Shown here: in pieces, positions 46,130 to 57,889 of the stretch | How the letters are laid out: the number at the start of each line of letters is the position of its first letter | Numbering within the stretch: the first letter of the stretch is position 1 | Assembly (NCBI RefSeq): GCF_001704415.2 | Contig: NC_030820.1 | Span: forward strand, 1,178,001 to 1,242,000 | Length of the DNA: 64,000 nucleotides | Direction of reading: 5' to 3' | Source: Capra hircus | Taxonomy: Eukaryota; Chordata; Mammalia; Artiodactyla; Bovidae | Translations under genes and position numbers: made by a program | The notes under the pieces: generated by a model | The model's database searches: none | Told to the model about the DNA's origin: nothing | What the model saw: the letters and a program-made list of their open reading frames with translations, nothing else

Positions 46130-47430
46130 GCCATCAAGATAGATTAAGAATGCATGACACTTTCCAACCTAAGATAAAATAATAATGTGTGAGGACATTC
46201 ATAGAGTATAGTAACTCCAGGAATGGAAAGAAATGGGTAAAATAGACAAAGAAGCCAGCAAAGTTCACGTACTACCTAAAAACACAGCTAGTTGGCAAAC
46301 AGAAAAGTTTGTGCCTGAGTAAAGATAATTAAACAGGGAGCATTTAATAGATTATTTCTGAAATCAGGCAAATAAATTTTGGTGAGCCCTGGGATATTGA
46401 ACCATCTGCACTTATTTCCTCCTAGCTGGTCTAGCAGAACACACATCACAGTCACAGCACTGAGAACCAATATGAGCCAAGGAAATTAATTCTGAGGGCT
46501 CTGCTTGGAAATGGTTTTAGGAGGTGCTAAGCCGTTGGACCAGTAACTTTCCAACATGCTCTGGTATCATTACAGTAAGAGCAGGGGTTGAATGATGATG
46601 AATGGATTTTCAACTCCCTAATCCCAGTGACATCCAAACATGTGAGTGCCAGATCCTGCCCAATTGGCATTTGACTCAAAAAAGTGAGGCTGGTGGCCAC
46701 GCTAGCTGGCAGACATATTGTCCAGTTTGCCCAGCTCAACTGTGTGATAATGCTGTGAGGATTCTTAGGCCATCTGTCTTCCAAAGCATAATTTGTAGAG
46801 ATTTCTCTGTGCTTCCAGCCTTGAAAGATATTTGCAAGCATTTGGCTATTCCTTTTAAAAAGGTTACCTGCATATTTTTTTTCAAAACCCACAAAGCAAT
46901 ATCACAGCCTCTGTTTAGCACTTCTGCTGTCCTTACCTTGGCACAACATGTTTTTTTTGTGTTTTATTTTTCTTTCTAAGAGTTAGACTCGTGAGTGGGA
47001 GAATAAAAATGCTAGCGGTTGCCTCTAAGTTACTTGCAGAGAATAGAATGTAAATTAAGTCTGGAAAAGAATTTTAGACCTTGATAGACAAAGCCAAATC
47101 AAAGAGCTAATCCTTCCTTATGCCTCTGCCAGATGGGTCATTTGTCCTGCCTGAGCCCAGCTTCTTTTAACAGAAAGATTAAAGTCACACGTTTTGGAGA
47201 GATAAGTAAATCACAGGAAAAAATGCTTCCTTGGTCACATTTGGAGCTATTTTTAGGACTAATCTGTGGTGCCCAGATTGAAGCCAACTGCTACAGAGGC
47301 AGGGTTCTCTCCTTTTCATCATCCTTGTTTCTCATCCAGGCCAGTGCTGGGAAAGTTATGGAGATTAAGCATCGTCAGTCACACTCATTACCATCTGCCT
47401 TTTTGTTGCCCTGGCACTGCCTCCAGCACT
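46130..47430. other. PLCB1 intron, nothing recognised
   Basis: Overlapping frames on both strands at 46527-46979 (up to 125 codons) have no recognised domain, and splice-like borders that would join PLCB1 in frame were not found. No ruminant SINE or LINE is visible. Confidence 0.4.
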
Positions 47431-47434
47431 CACA

Positions 47435-47600
47435 TTGAGTACCCCTGTGACCTTAGACAAGTTGCTAACCTCTCGAAGCCTCAGTTTGCCCAACTGAAAA
47501 TGGGAATTAAAAAGTACCTTTCTTATAGGATTTCTGTGCCTGGCACATGATCACTACCCAGGTAATGCTAGCCCTTCCTGTTGGGATGATGATGATGGTG
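47435..47600 (+). repeat. MIR SINE
   Basis: 'gtgaccttagacaagttgct', 'aacctctcgaagcctcagtt', 'tgcccaactgaaaatgggaa' and 'ctgtgcctggcacatgatca' follow the MIR consensus order. The copy ends in a GAT-rich stretch. Confidence 0.82.
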
Positions 47601-47644
47601 ATGATTTTTTGATGCCTTTTCCCAGTACTAGAGTATGTGCTCTA

Positions 47645-47839
47645 CAGCAGGATAGCATAGTAGTTAAAGGCATGGAACACAAAACCTGGCTTTGCATTCA
47701 AATCCCATTTTATTCACTTGTAAGCCACGTGACCTTGAGCAAGCTACTTGCCTGGAGTTTCTCATTCATAAAATAAGCATGAAAATAGTACCCACTTCAT
47801 AGAGTTACTGTGAGGATGGAATGAATATTTGCTTATAGT
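47645..47839 (+). repeat. MIR SINE
   Basis: 'gatagcatagtagttaaagg', 'gtgaccttgagcaagctact', 'tctcattcataaaataagca' and 'gagttactgtgaggatggaa' match the MIR head, core and tail. It is the second MIR in tandem with the one at 47435. A Bov-tA later inserted at its 3' end. Confidence 0.85.
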
Positions 47840-47850
47840 AAACAGTATAT

Positions 47851-48059
47851 GGGGTTCCCTGGTAGCTCAGACTGTAAAGAATCTTCTGGAAATGCAGGAG
47901 ACCTGGGTTCAGTCCCTGGGTCAGAAAAATCCCCTGGAGAAGGGAATGGCAATCCACTCCAGTATTCTTGCCTGGAGAATTCCATGGACAGAGGAGCCTA
48001 GCAAGCTACAAATCCATGGTGTCACAAAGAGCTGCACACGACTAAGCGACAAAGCACAC
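47851..48059 (+). repeat. Bov-tA SINE with 11-base target duplication
   Basis: Head 'ggggttccctggtagctcag', body 'tccactccagtattcttgcc' and 'gagctgcacacgactaagcg', and a CA-rich tail. Perfect direct repeat aaacagtatat at 47840-47850 and 48060-48070. Confidence 0.93.
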
Positions 48060-48074
48060 AAACAGTATATAAAG

Positions 48075-48940
48075 ATTTGTTAAGTAATATACAAGAGATA
48101 GACTAAATTCACTAAACTCTTCAAAAGCTGGTTCTCTTTTTCTTTACCATCTTGCTTGCATATATATAGTACATTTCCTTTTAAGTCAGAATACATTCTT
48201 TTTTTTTAGTGTTTTTATTTATTTTTTTAACGCAGACCGCCATATCGTCTTTTTTTAGCCCTTCACAGCATTATCATTGTTTTTTACTTTAGCACTGTGC
48301 CACTGTTCCCTTATGTCTGCTTTCAGGATGAACTCAGCAGCAGTCCCATGTTGCTACCTTGATGCCATGATGAGGTCATTTCCAAGGTAACCATCCCAGT
48401 AAAACACATACACTGAACAGGAAAGAGCCTGACCAGGAACTTTCAAAACAAGGCACCTTAGTAATGAATCCTGAATTCTGTTTAGAGATTAGCTTACAAC
48501 CATTCCCTGCTGTCCTTTTCCCTCCTGGTCAGAGAGCCCATGTAAAGTATCATGAGTGAGTCTGGTGCTACAGACTTGCCATCAGCCTCCTCATCATTTC
48601 AAGGAGGACCATCAGCTTTTGTTATCTAACATCACTGAAAGTCACTTTTATAAGCTTCTGGGTAGAAGACAAGGGCCTATGGATTTTTTCAAATAAACTT
48701 CTTGTGAATTTCAAAAGAAATTCTAGCAATCCTGATCAAAGAAGTTAGGAGGAGAAAGTATTAATAGAGCAGCTAACTATGGCAGTGTCAGGCAGGACAA
48801 TCAACTCTTTTATTGTTTGAAGACTGACTTACTCTATTGTGAATTATTTTAGTCCCCTGCTTCTATTTTCATGGTTTTAGACTTTTAATGCTGTCTGATT
48901 AGTGCTTCCCTCAGGGGCTAGGCAGAGGGAAAGAATAAAG
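48075..48940. other. PLCB1 intron, nothing recognised
   Basis: Contains a T-rich stretch near 48200-48250. No exon or repeat family was recognised with confidence. Confidence 0.4.
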
Positions 48941-48945
48941 ATAAA

Positions 48946-49060
48946 ACTTTCCCTGTGGTCCAGTGGTTAAGACTCCATGCTTCCAGTACAGGGGGTGCAG
49001 GTTAAGTCTCTGCTCTGGGAACTAGGTCACCGCCTTGCCAAAGGGCCAAAAAATAAAATA
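48946..49060 (+). repeat. CHR-2-type SINE
   Basis: 'actttccctgtggtccagtg', 'gttaagactccatgcttcca', 'gtacagggggtgcaggttaa' and 'gggccaaaaaataaaat'. Same family as the element at 38286. Confidence 0.83.
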
Positions 49061-49064
49061 CAAC

Positions 49065-50060
49065 TCTTCTGCTTTTCCAGCTGCTGGGGAATATGAGGGC
49101 CTGGAAATTTCTGGAGCATCTCTGGGGAAAGGAGTCATAAGCTTCTTTCTTCAGGACTTGGGATGTCCCCTAGACTTGGGGACAAGGAACCCAATAGAAT
49201 ATCCTCAGAACCAAATAGAAAAGATATTCTTTAGTTTCCCTTCTCCTCTGTCCCTCCATTCCCTGAGACAAAGTTTTAATGCTTTGTTGCCATCTGTATT
49301 GGAGAATGGTAAGAGGGTCTTAGAAGAAAGGAAATATCTCACCTGTTAAATACTCCCACCTGATAAGTACCTGGGAGCTCAGGCTGCCTTTGTGACTGAC
49401 CTCCTACCTGGGAAAAGATACAGCATGGAAAATATGGCTGACAAATTATCCATACAATGCCATCTGTGGTGATAGGAATCACTGCATACTTTTCACCAAA
49501 AATAGATGAATTAAAGAAAACCAAGGAGATTCATCATGAACCCCTGGCTAGGTAAAGCAGGTCTGTGACAGAAAGCCTTCAGTTTTTCTCATTTTATTTC
49601 TTTTTGCCTAAAAATAGTAGGATTAAAGAACAAAGCATATGAAATCTAACTTTTTAAACTTCATTAGCAAAAATTTGCAGTCTGGTGTAGTAGAAAAATC
49701 ATGAAACAGGATAAATAGAATGGTCCAGACATATTCATATAATTAAATTCTCTCTTAAAACTACATGAAAATTGCATTTAAAGAGATATTTTAAGGCATA
49801 ATTGAGCAAGGGTGGAAATAATAATAGGATGAGAGACAATAACCTCATAATTTTGGCAGCTACATATAGGTTTCTAGCTATATCGTATCTGAGAAAACTG
49901 ATCATAGGTTACTGTGTGAGACTTTGGGGACCAACCTAAGTTATTCTGTGAAACCTTAAAAATCTCAGAAATTGATCATGTTAATTTCCTCTGAATTCAG
50001 TTTAGAGCCGCAGTCTAAAATAAGGAGTATCTGTTGAAAGCTATTTAAGGAATAATCAGA
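49065..50060. other. PLCB1 intron, nothing recognised
   Basis: A 104-codon + frame at 49035-49349 begins inside the CHR SINE tail and has no recognised motif. No exon was found that would join PLCB1. Confidence 0.4.
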
Positions 50061-50068
50061 ACTCCCTG

Positions 50069-50201
50069 AACTTGCCTGAAAAATTCCGTGGACAGAGGAA
50101 CCTGGCAGGCTATGGTCCATGGGGCCTCAAAGAGTCAAATAAAACTGAGCGACAAAGCATGTGCACGTGTGTGCATGCGCACACACACACACACACACAC
50201 A
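50069..50201 (+). repeat. Bov-tA 3' part with (AC)n microsatellite
   Basis: 'acttgcctgaaaaattccgt', 'ggcaggctatggtccatggg' and 'actgagcgacaaagcatgtg' form the end of a Bov-tA, followed by a GT/CA-rich stretch and an (AC)n run at about 50179-50201. Confidence 0.85.
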
Positions 50202-50204
50202 GAA

Positions 50205-51150
50205 TTCCCACCCAGAAGGAAACTAAAGGTTCACTTATTGGAGACAAGAAAACAGAGGGTCTGGGGAAGAACCCCAGGTGAAAGCAGAGCTACCTATCAT
50301 TTGAAAGCAAAGCAATATAAGGATCATAAACATACTGGCTACCTCTTCCCACATTTGGCTCTGGAAGGCTGGCCTCCAGGGTTTTATTCTCCCTGCAAAT
50401 AATTAGACAGATTTCTCAGGACTTGATCAGCTCAAGGTATTGACATTATGGGTTACTCCAAAGAGACAAAGACTGATGATCCCTCTACAATAATGCCTTA
50501 TTAGCTCTCATACTTTTAACATTCACTTTCAGATATATTGATGATTTAAAAATTCCAATTTACTTAATAGTCCACCGATTTGAAATATGAATAGACAATT
50601 AAAATCACTAGATATATAAGGAAAACTTCCTTAAATAGTAGAAATAAGTAGGAAAAAAACTACCTTGGGGAAAACAATGAATATGTAGTGAGAAGAAAAC
50701 TTCAAATATACATATATCATTAATATCCTTAGAATGATAATAGAATATATTAAGCCATTGGGGGGAAAAATGCTATTTTTAAAGGAAATGTCAGAGAACA
50801 TAAACTGACTTTTGGATATTAAATAGAGGGTAACAGAAACAAAGCATTCAAAGAATTGGAAATAAAGTTGTGGAAAGCTCCTAGAGAGTAAGACAAGGAA
50901 ATAAAAAAAACTTGGAGGGATATGTATAAAAATGTAAAATTTGATCAAATATTCCAGAAGAGAGAGATCAGAAATAAGTACAGAGATAATTTATAAAATG
51001 TTCCAAATAGGAAAATAGCTTTCCAACTCCAAAGGCTCCAAGAATATCCAGCACAGGGGATAAACCGATAGCAAAGCACATCAATGTGAGTTTTAAGAAA
51101 CTGGGACTGAATAAGATATTTGAAATTTCCAAACAGACAAAATAAACAAA
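50205..51150. other. PLCB1 intron, nothing recognised
   Basis: Strongly AT-rich. The 105-codon antisense frame at 50631-50948 is Phe/Ile-rich low-complexity translation with no recognised family. Confidence 0.4.
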
Positions 51151-51162
51151 TAAGAAAACAGG

Positions 51163-51376
51163 AAAGTGAAAATGAAGTCACTCAGTCATGTCCTACTCTT
51201 TGCCACCCCATGGACTATAGTCCACCAGGCTCCTCCATCCATGGGATTCTCCAGGCAAGAATACTGGAGTGGGTTGCCATTTCCTTCTCCAGGGAATCTT
51301 CCCAACTCAGGAATCGAACCCAGGTCTCCCGCATTGCAGGCAGATGCTTTAACCTCTGAGCCACCAGGGAAGCCCC
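51163..51376 (-). repeat. Bov-tA SINE with 11-base target duplication
   Basis: Antisense monomer: 'gtgaaaatgaagtcactcag', 'gggattctccaggcaagaat', 'gaatcgaacccaggtctccc', and the head complement 'gagccaccagggaagcccc'. Perfect direct repeat aagaaaacagg at 51152-51162 and 51377-51387. Confidence 0.94.
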
Positions 51377-51389
51377 AAGAAAACAGGGC

Positions 51390-52138
51390 ATATATATTTT
51401 CAGGATGATTGATCAATAAGTCTTTAAATCTCTTAATAGCCATACTAGAAGTTAAAAGACAATGAAGCAAATTTTCTGTCAAAAATCTAAAAGAAAATTT
51501 TCTCCAACCTACAATATTATACCCAACTAAACCATCAGTAAAGGATGCAAAAGTCATGAAGTGATTTTTAAGGCATCCAAGGCTCAAAAAATTTAAAAGC
51601 CAGGAACCCTTTCTCAGGAAGCTACTGACAAATGTGCTCACACTAAAATGAAAAAACTAACTATGAAGGAGGAGGACATGGTCTAGAAGAAATGAAAGAG
51701 ATTCAACAAAGAATAGAAGTGGGAAAAAAGTGACTGAAAATGAAACTGAGAGAACACTTATTGTGTTTGAACAAATTGCAAAGAGGTTTAGATAACTATG
51801 TCTTCTTGATGTAGAGACTTAAGCTGAAATATCTTTTCTTAGATGCCTGGAACAGGAAGTCAAGCTTGAAAGTTCTGTGGGAAGTAGGTTTCTAGGGGTT
51901 AATATATAATGAGTGTCAGAACTTGAGAAAATAAGAAAAGAAGTCCACAAAGCTCTTTAGATTGTTCCATTCTGTTCTCCAGAGCTCCCTTTTCTGGACA
52001 CAGATCTTCCTATTCTTAATTGTTCCCAAGGTCCACAGGATGCTTCCAGGTTTAAAGAAGGCAATTGAATAGCTTGTTCCCCAGTATATAAACATGAAAT
52101 GCATCCAGCTGAATGTCTTAGATTTACTGTAAGATATA
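51390..52138. other. PLCB1 intron, nothing recognised
   Basis: AT- and A-rich intron around 51480-51760. No exon or named repeat was recognised. Confidence 0.4.
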
Positions 52139-52139
52139 G

Positions 52140-52496
52140 AAGCTTCTCTGGTGGTCCAGTGGTTAATAATTTGCCTTCCAGTCCAGAGGACATGGGTTCA
52201 ATCCCTGGTCCAGAAACTAGGATCCCACATACCATGGCTCAACTGAGTTCATGTGCCACAACGATTGAGCCAGCACTTTAGAGCCTGCAAGTCACAACTA
52301 CTGAGCCCACGCACTACACCTATGGAAGCCCATGGCCTAGAGCCTGCTCTCTGCAATGAGAAGCCACTCCCATAAAAAAAGCCCTGCAGCTAGAGAATAG
52401 CAGTGCTTGCTGAAACTAGAGAAAGCCCTAGAGCAGCAACAAGGAGCCTGTGCACCACAACGAAGGCCCAGCAGAGCCAAAAAAAAAAAAAACCAA
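52140..52496 (+). repeat. CHR-1-type SINE, long form
   Basis: 'agcttctctggtggtccagt', 'gacatgggttcaatccctgg', 'caactgagttcatgtgccac', 'gtcacaactactgagcccac', 'gagaagccactcccataaaa' and 'tgtgcaccacaacgaaggcc', then a poly-A tail at about 52479-52491. The roughly 350-base body is the extended CHR family seen across cetartiodactyls. Confidence 0.85.
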
Positions 52497-52499
52497 ACA

Positions 52500-53450
52500 C
52501 TTTTTTTAATTAAAAAATAAATAAATAAAAGCATCCCTGGAAGGTCTCCTTTAGTCACAACAGAATTTTAAATTTCCGTCTTCCTGACATGTTCAGGAAG
52601 ACACCAGTGGAGCCTCAGTCACTATCTACAAGGGGACAGAGAGAGGTCAAAGGAGGCAGAGGTCCAGTTCCTGGCCATGGCATTTGACATTCCAAAGCCA
52701 CCTGACATTTGCCAGTTTCTTTGCAGTAAAGATATTGCTGAGAAATGACAGGTTGTATAAATGGCCATTAGGGACCATCATTTTGTCATTCCACTTTCCT
52801 CTCATATCCCTTTATAAGATGGTTCCTCCCCATTGAAATCAGATCTTTTCACTTTTGATCACCAGCCTTTTTTCTCAATATACGTGAGAACGTCTTTTGA
52901 ACCAAAAAGCTTTGTAGAGCATTGTTTCTACATTCTGTGAGAGACATATTTTTCCTACTTTGTTCTAAGAAGTTCAAATAATGTATATGCTTATAAAGGT
53001 CTTTAGGTGCCATTATAAGAGTGATATGTCCACTTGGAAGCATGTCAACCTCTTATTAAGAAAATATGTAAAGCGCTTTATTTTTAGCCTTTGCCAGCTG
53101 GCATTATCCTTCTGAACTTCTTTTCCTGTTGATTTTAATCCAGAAAATCATCACATTGCTTTTAATTTTGATGTTTCATAATCTCATTCTAATACATGAC
53201 ATTATGTTTTATCTGGTAATTATCACTAATATATTTAACCACTTGAATTCATAGAATTTTAGAACTGAAAGAAACATACGAGCCCATCTAGTTTTCTCTC
53301 CTGTAGTTGAAGCATTTGTCACTGATCAGTTACCGCTGGCAGGAAAGGAAGCCACATATCTTGTTCTGTTACTAATTTTGACAAATTTGTTTAGAAAAGC
53401 ACTGTTTTCCCCATCTTAATTCACAAGGCTTTTCTTTTTTCTGCGTGCCT
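52500..53450. other. PLCB1 intron before the candidate exon
   Basis: No ruminant SINE or LINE was recognised in about 950 bases. The end, 'ggcttttcttttttctgcgt', is a strong polypyrimidine tract leading to cag at 53451-53453. Confidence 0.45.
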
Positions 53451-53453
53451 CAG

Positions 53454-53591
53454 TGGACCTGAAAGAAAAAATCGTAAACAGCTTTGCAAAAACTGTAAGA
53501 CATTGGTGGAAAAGTACTGGTGCATTTAAGTCAACGGCAACAGCAATATTCCAGCTGTTAGTTACATGGAACGAAAGAATATCCTCTAAGG
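53454..53591 (+). CDS. Candidate in-frame alternative PLCB1 exon (hypothetical)
   Basis: A 138-base stretch follows 'cttttttctgcgtgcctcag' and precedes AAGG|gtgtgt, that is an AG acceptor with a long pyrimidine tract and a usable GT donor. Entering with the single G left by the exon at 36109, it reads open for exactly 46 codons: VDLKEKIVNSFAKTVRHWWK, STGAFKSTATAIFQLLVTWN, ERISSK. It leaves one G again, so inclusion would not disturb the downstream frame. I do not recognise this peptide from any PLC-beta isoform. It could be an alternative exon, a poison or cryptic exon, or plain intron that is open by chance. Confidence 0.25.
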
Positions 53592-53939
53592 GTGTGTTTT
53601 CTTCTGAAAGCCTTTACTAGTCAGAACTTTATTTTTAGGCTAATTCATTATGCCAAACACATCTACATTTTTGCAAATGAACTTTTGACCCCTTTAGCTG
53701 ATGCCTTGTAACTTACAAACCTCCAACTCCCTATCTTTACTTTTTCATTGGCTTTTCTTGATTTCAACATATCCCTGTCTAATTATTTGACACATTAAAA
53801 GTCTTGCATATTTGCTCTCTTAGTTAGCAAGACAAAGCGTTGGGGTTGAAAAGTTACTCCCAGGTGTCTGCCTACTTGCAGTCTGCAATCATATTCTGAA
53901 CTGTCCTCCAAACTAACATGTCCTTATTCAGTGAAGGCA
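53592..53939. other. PLCB1 intron, nothing recognised
   Basis: Short unique-looking intron segment between the candidate exon and a Bov-A2 SINE. Confidence 0.45.
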
Positions 53940-53952
53940 AATTCCTTCACTG

Positions 53953-54226
53953 AGGCTGTTGCTGCTGCTGCTAAGTTGCTTCAGTCGTGTCCGACTCTGT
54001 GCGACCTCATTGACGGCAGCCCACCAGGCTTCCCCATCCCTGGAATTCTCCAGGCAAGAACACTGGAGTGGGTTGCCATTTCCTTCACCAATGCATGAAA
54101 GTGAAAGTGAAGTCATTCAGTCATGTCCGACTCTTAGTGACCCCATGGACTGCAGCCTACCAGGCTCCTCCGTCCATGGGATTTTCCAGGCAAGAGTACT
54201 GGAGTGGGGTGCCATTGCCTTCTCTG
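53953..54226 (-). repeat. Bov-A2 dimeric SINE with 13-base target duplication
   Basis: Antisense dimer: GCT-rich start, 'ctaagttgcttcagtcgtgt', first body, linker 'gaaagtgaaagtgaagtcat', then a second body to 'tgccattgccttctc'. Perfect direct repeat aattccttcactg at 53940-53952 and 54227-54239. Confidence 0.94.
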
Positions 54227-54239
54227 AATTCCTTCACTG

Positions 54240-56540
54240 GGGATTTTTAAATTATTTGATATAATTAATTGTAAATAATCCTTACAAACACTGACTCACT
54301 TAACTCTGTTTTTTACTGATGTCAGTCTATACTAAAAATTATGTTAAAATCTTTGATTTCCAGGAAACAATAAAGGTAGAGTAGCTAACACAAAGGATTC
54401 ATTTAATTAACCTGTAGAACTTTAACCAAGTTTATATTAAATTTAGCAATATTTTTATGTTTGTTTTTGGTGTTGTTTGTTTGTTTGAGGGGGGTGCTGC
54501 CATACATATATGTATGTGTCAATATTTCATAGCCTCTTTTGAAATGGATTAATCATGTTTCTGATTTCCTCATTAATGAACTAAATAAAATTTTCACACG
54601 TGTTCTTTGGCATGTTTCAGAGCACAAATTGACCATAATGTTAATATACTCACTTGGGCATAACTTTTCTATCCTGTACCCATTACTGTCATAAAAAGTA
54701 ATCACAAGCATGGTTCAGAATCTTTCTCAACATAAGGTACTAGAGGCAATACATAGAAATTGAAGCTAAAAATTTAAAATTAACTTATTACCTGTACCAT
54801 ATTGGCATACAGTTTGTTTTAATTCCTTTTACAAGTTGCTGATCAGATCAAAGAATGTTTATTCTCAAGATATCAGACACAAACACAGCCTCAGGGTCCA
54901 CTGCAGCACCATAAAAAGTAATATTTCTGGCCACACCATATTTGCATGCCTTTAGAAGAAGTGTACACTTGTGAATTTTCCTTGGGGCACACTTTATTCA
55001 GGGAGTCATATTACTTTCCTTCGTTGGCCCCAAAGACACCTGCACTTACTGTGTGCTTTGAGGAATAGCAGTAGAGATTGGGTTGTATGAAACTGTCATT
55101 TACGTAGGTTAAAAATGCCAGATTTTAACAATTTTGTATGATTCGACCTAAGCAGATAGAAGAATCAAAATTATGCCATCCTTGGTGATCTTCCAGATTC
55201 AAAACCATTTCTCTTCTATTTTGAATCACTAATTATCAAAGTAAGTCCTGACTTTGTACCAACTGTGCACAGAGAATCATGGTAGTTCCCAAGGATGACA
55301 AAGAGACATGAATGTCCTACTCTGGAGTAGTGTATGCCTGCTGTTCAAGGGGTGAATGGTCTTATTTTCTGTTACATTATGATCTACTTGAAAGCAGAGG
55401 CTTTGCTCTGCTTTATATTTCTCTGTATTCGTTACATTGCAGAGATTCAATAAATGTTAAGTGAGTCGAAGGTAAGCAGACAGAGGAGAAGGAAGAGATG
55501 AGGGAGAGAGGAATGGAAACTCATTTGAGAAGAAGCTGGCAAAATGGCATTAATCAGAGTAAAATGATTATTGTACTCAATGCAGATGAAGGATGACCCC
55601 AAACTTCAAATGACAAACTGAAAATCACTTTACAAAAAAATAAGTAAAAATAACACCCATTTTTTTCTATTTTAAAAAGTCCTAGTGAGGCAGAGCATGG
55701 AAAGACCCAGGACCTGGCGCCCCAGTAGCCCTGATCCTAGCAAGGCTATTTAACCCTGGCTTCTAAAGCTTAATTTAAGCATCCCAGATCTTTATCTTTT
55801 GTACTCCTGCTATATGATCTTTATTCCTACTAATAAAAGGGATGAAGTAGAAAACTAGGAAGAAATCCAATTATTTAAATAAATGTTTTATCTCTACATG
55901 TTTTAAGTTTCAAAATATTGTTGGAAACTACCTACTGAAATAACTATGGTCCTAAGTGGCATTGACTTTAGTTTGCTTACAAAAATTGAAACCAGTCTGA
56001 AAAAATATAGGCATTCCACTGTAAATGAATTTCAAAGGAAGGCTTCAAAGGTAGTAACTGAAGAGTACTCATCAATCAGCATGATTGAAATGATCACCCT
56101 GGTAGGTGACGGTTATTTGAAGATACAAACTATTGCCTCTATTAGGAATTGGTCACACAAATACACCAGTGTGAGGAATGTTGTGTCACATTTCTCATTT
56201 CTAATGCAAGAGAAATATCTTAGCACTTTTTCCTCTTGTAATTATGGATATTAATCAAGGTGCATGTTAGAGTAGATTTTTATGCAGTTTGTAGATCAGA
56301 TAATTGTTCCTATTTAAGATTTCCATTTAAATAGCTCCACTCATTCAAAGCCAATAACCAGATTTCTTCTTTTCATTTATTTATTAATTCCTGGAAAATA
56401 TAAAAGATGATTTAACTATACTGTTTCTAGAATTAGGGAATGTACTGATCAGTTATTTTGAGAAATTTATTGGATGTAAAAAGATTTACACTGTGAGTAA
56501 ACAGTTTTTCCATTTACAGGTGATGTATCTCTTATCATTC
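54240..56540. other. PLCB1 intron, nothing recognised
   Basis: AT-rich intron. A 102-codon + frame at 55946-56254 has balanced composition but no recognised family and no exon-type borders that I could support. No ruminant SINE or LINE is visible. Confidence 0.4.
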
Positions 56541-56547
56541 AAGGATA

Positions 56548-57320
56548 GTTCAGTTCAGTTCAGTTCAGTCGCTCAATCGTGTCCAACTATTTGCAACCCC
56601 ATGAATCACAGCACTCCAGGCCTCCCTATCCATCACCAACTCATGGAGTTTACTCAAACTCATGTCCATCGAGTCGGTGATGCCGTCCAACCATCTCATC
56701 CTCTGTCATCCCCTTCTCCTCCTGCCCCCAACCCCTCCCAGCATCAGTCTTTTCTAGTGAGTCAACTCTTTGCATGAGGTGGCCAAAGTATTGGAGTTTC
56801 AGCTTTAGCATCACTCCTTCCAATGAACACCCAGGATTGATCTCCTTTAGAATGAACTGGTTGGATCTCCTTGCAGTCTAAGGGACTCTCAAGAGTCTTC
56901 CCCAACACCACAGTTCAAAAGCATCAATTCTTCGGCACTCAGCCTTCTTCACAGTCCAACTCTCACATCCATACATGACCACTAGAAAAACCATAGCCTT
57001 GACTAGATGGACCTTTGTTGGCAAAATAATGTCTCTGCTTTTGAAAATGCTTTCTAAGTTGGTCATAACTTTTCTTCCAAGGAGTAAGCATCTTTTAATT
57101 TCATGGCTGCAATCACCAACTGCAGTGATTTTGGAGCCCAAAAAAATAAAGTCTGACACTGTTTCCACTGTTTCCCCATCTATTTGCCATGAAGTGATGG
57201 GACCAGATACTATGATCTTAGTTTTCTGAAGGTTGAGCTTTAAGCCAACTTTTTCACTCTCCTCTTTCACTTTCATCAAGAGGCTTTTTAGTTCCTCTTC
57301 ACTTTCTGCCATAAGGGTGA
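56548..57320 (-). repeat. BovB 3' part, antisense
   Basis: From the 'gttcagttcagttcagtc' tail on the left through 'accatctcatcctctgtcat', the C-terminal region 'VVMYGCESWTVKKAEC' and 'IKRCLLLGRKVMTNLESI', and on to 'LMAESEEELKSLLMKVKEE'. It is truncated just after the RT active-site box would begin. The antisense frame 56878-57330 (150 codons) is open across most of it, so this is a fairly young copy. Confidence 0.93.
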
Positions 57321-57889
57321 TAATGCTCAAATCAATAAAAATGAGAATTATTTGCTATGTGTTTTTTTCCAAAAGAAAAAAATTTAATGAGTGGCGTTTG
57401 TTTATAATTTTGTTAGTCTTTTTAATTTGTAATATTTTATAATCTGGATTCTCACCTCTGCTTATTTCCTCTTCTTGTTTGTTTCGATAAATTTATTTAT
57501 TTTAGTTGAAGGCTAATTACTTTACAATATTGTAGAGGTTTTTGCCATACACTGACATGAATCAGCCATGGGTGTACATGTGTTCCCCATCCTGAACCCC
57601 CCTCCCACCTCCCTCCCCATCCCATCCCTCAGGGTCATCCCAGGCCACCAGCCCTGAGTGCACTTTCATGCATCAAACCTGGACTGGCAATCTATTTCAC
57701 ATATGGTAATAAACATGTTTAAATGCTATTCTCTCAAATCACCCCACCCTCCCCTTCTCCCACAGAGTCCAAACGTCTGTTCTTTACATCTGTGTCTCTT
57801 TACTGTCTCGCATATAGGGTCATCGTTACCATCTTTCTAAATTCCATATATATGCGTTAATATACTGTATTGGTGTTTTTCTTTCTGAC

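Noticed and set aside
46527..46979. Overlapping 121- and 125-codon frames on opposite strands
   Set aside because: There are no motifs and no exon borders compatible with PLCB1. Frames of this length occur by chance in moderately GC-rich intron.
56878..57330. 150-codon minus frame considered as a separate gene
   Set aside because: Its sequence (SEEELKSLLMKVKEE, MYGCESWTVKKAE) is BovB reverse transcriptase C-terminal coding, and it ends at the BovB tail.
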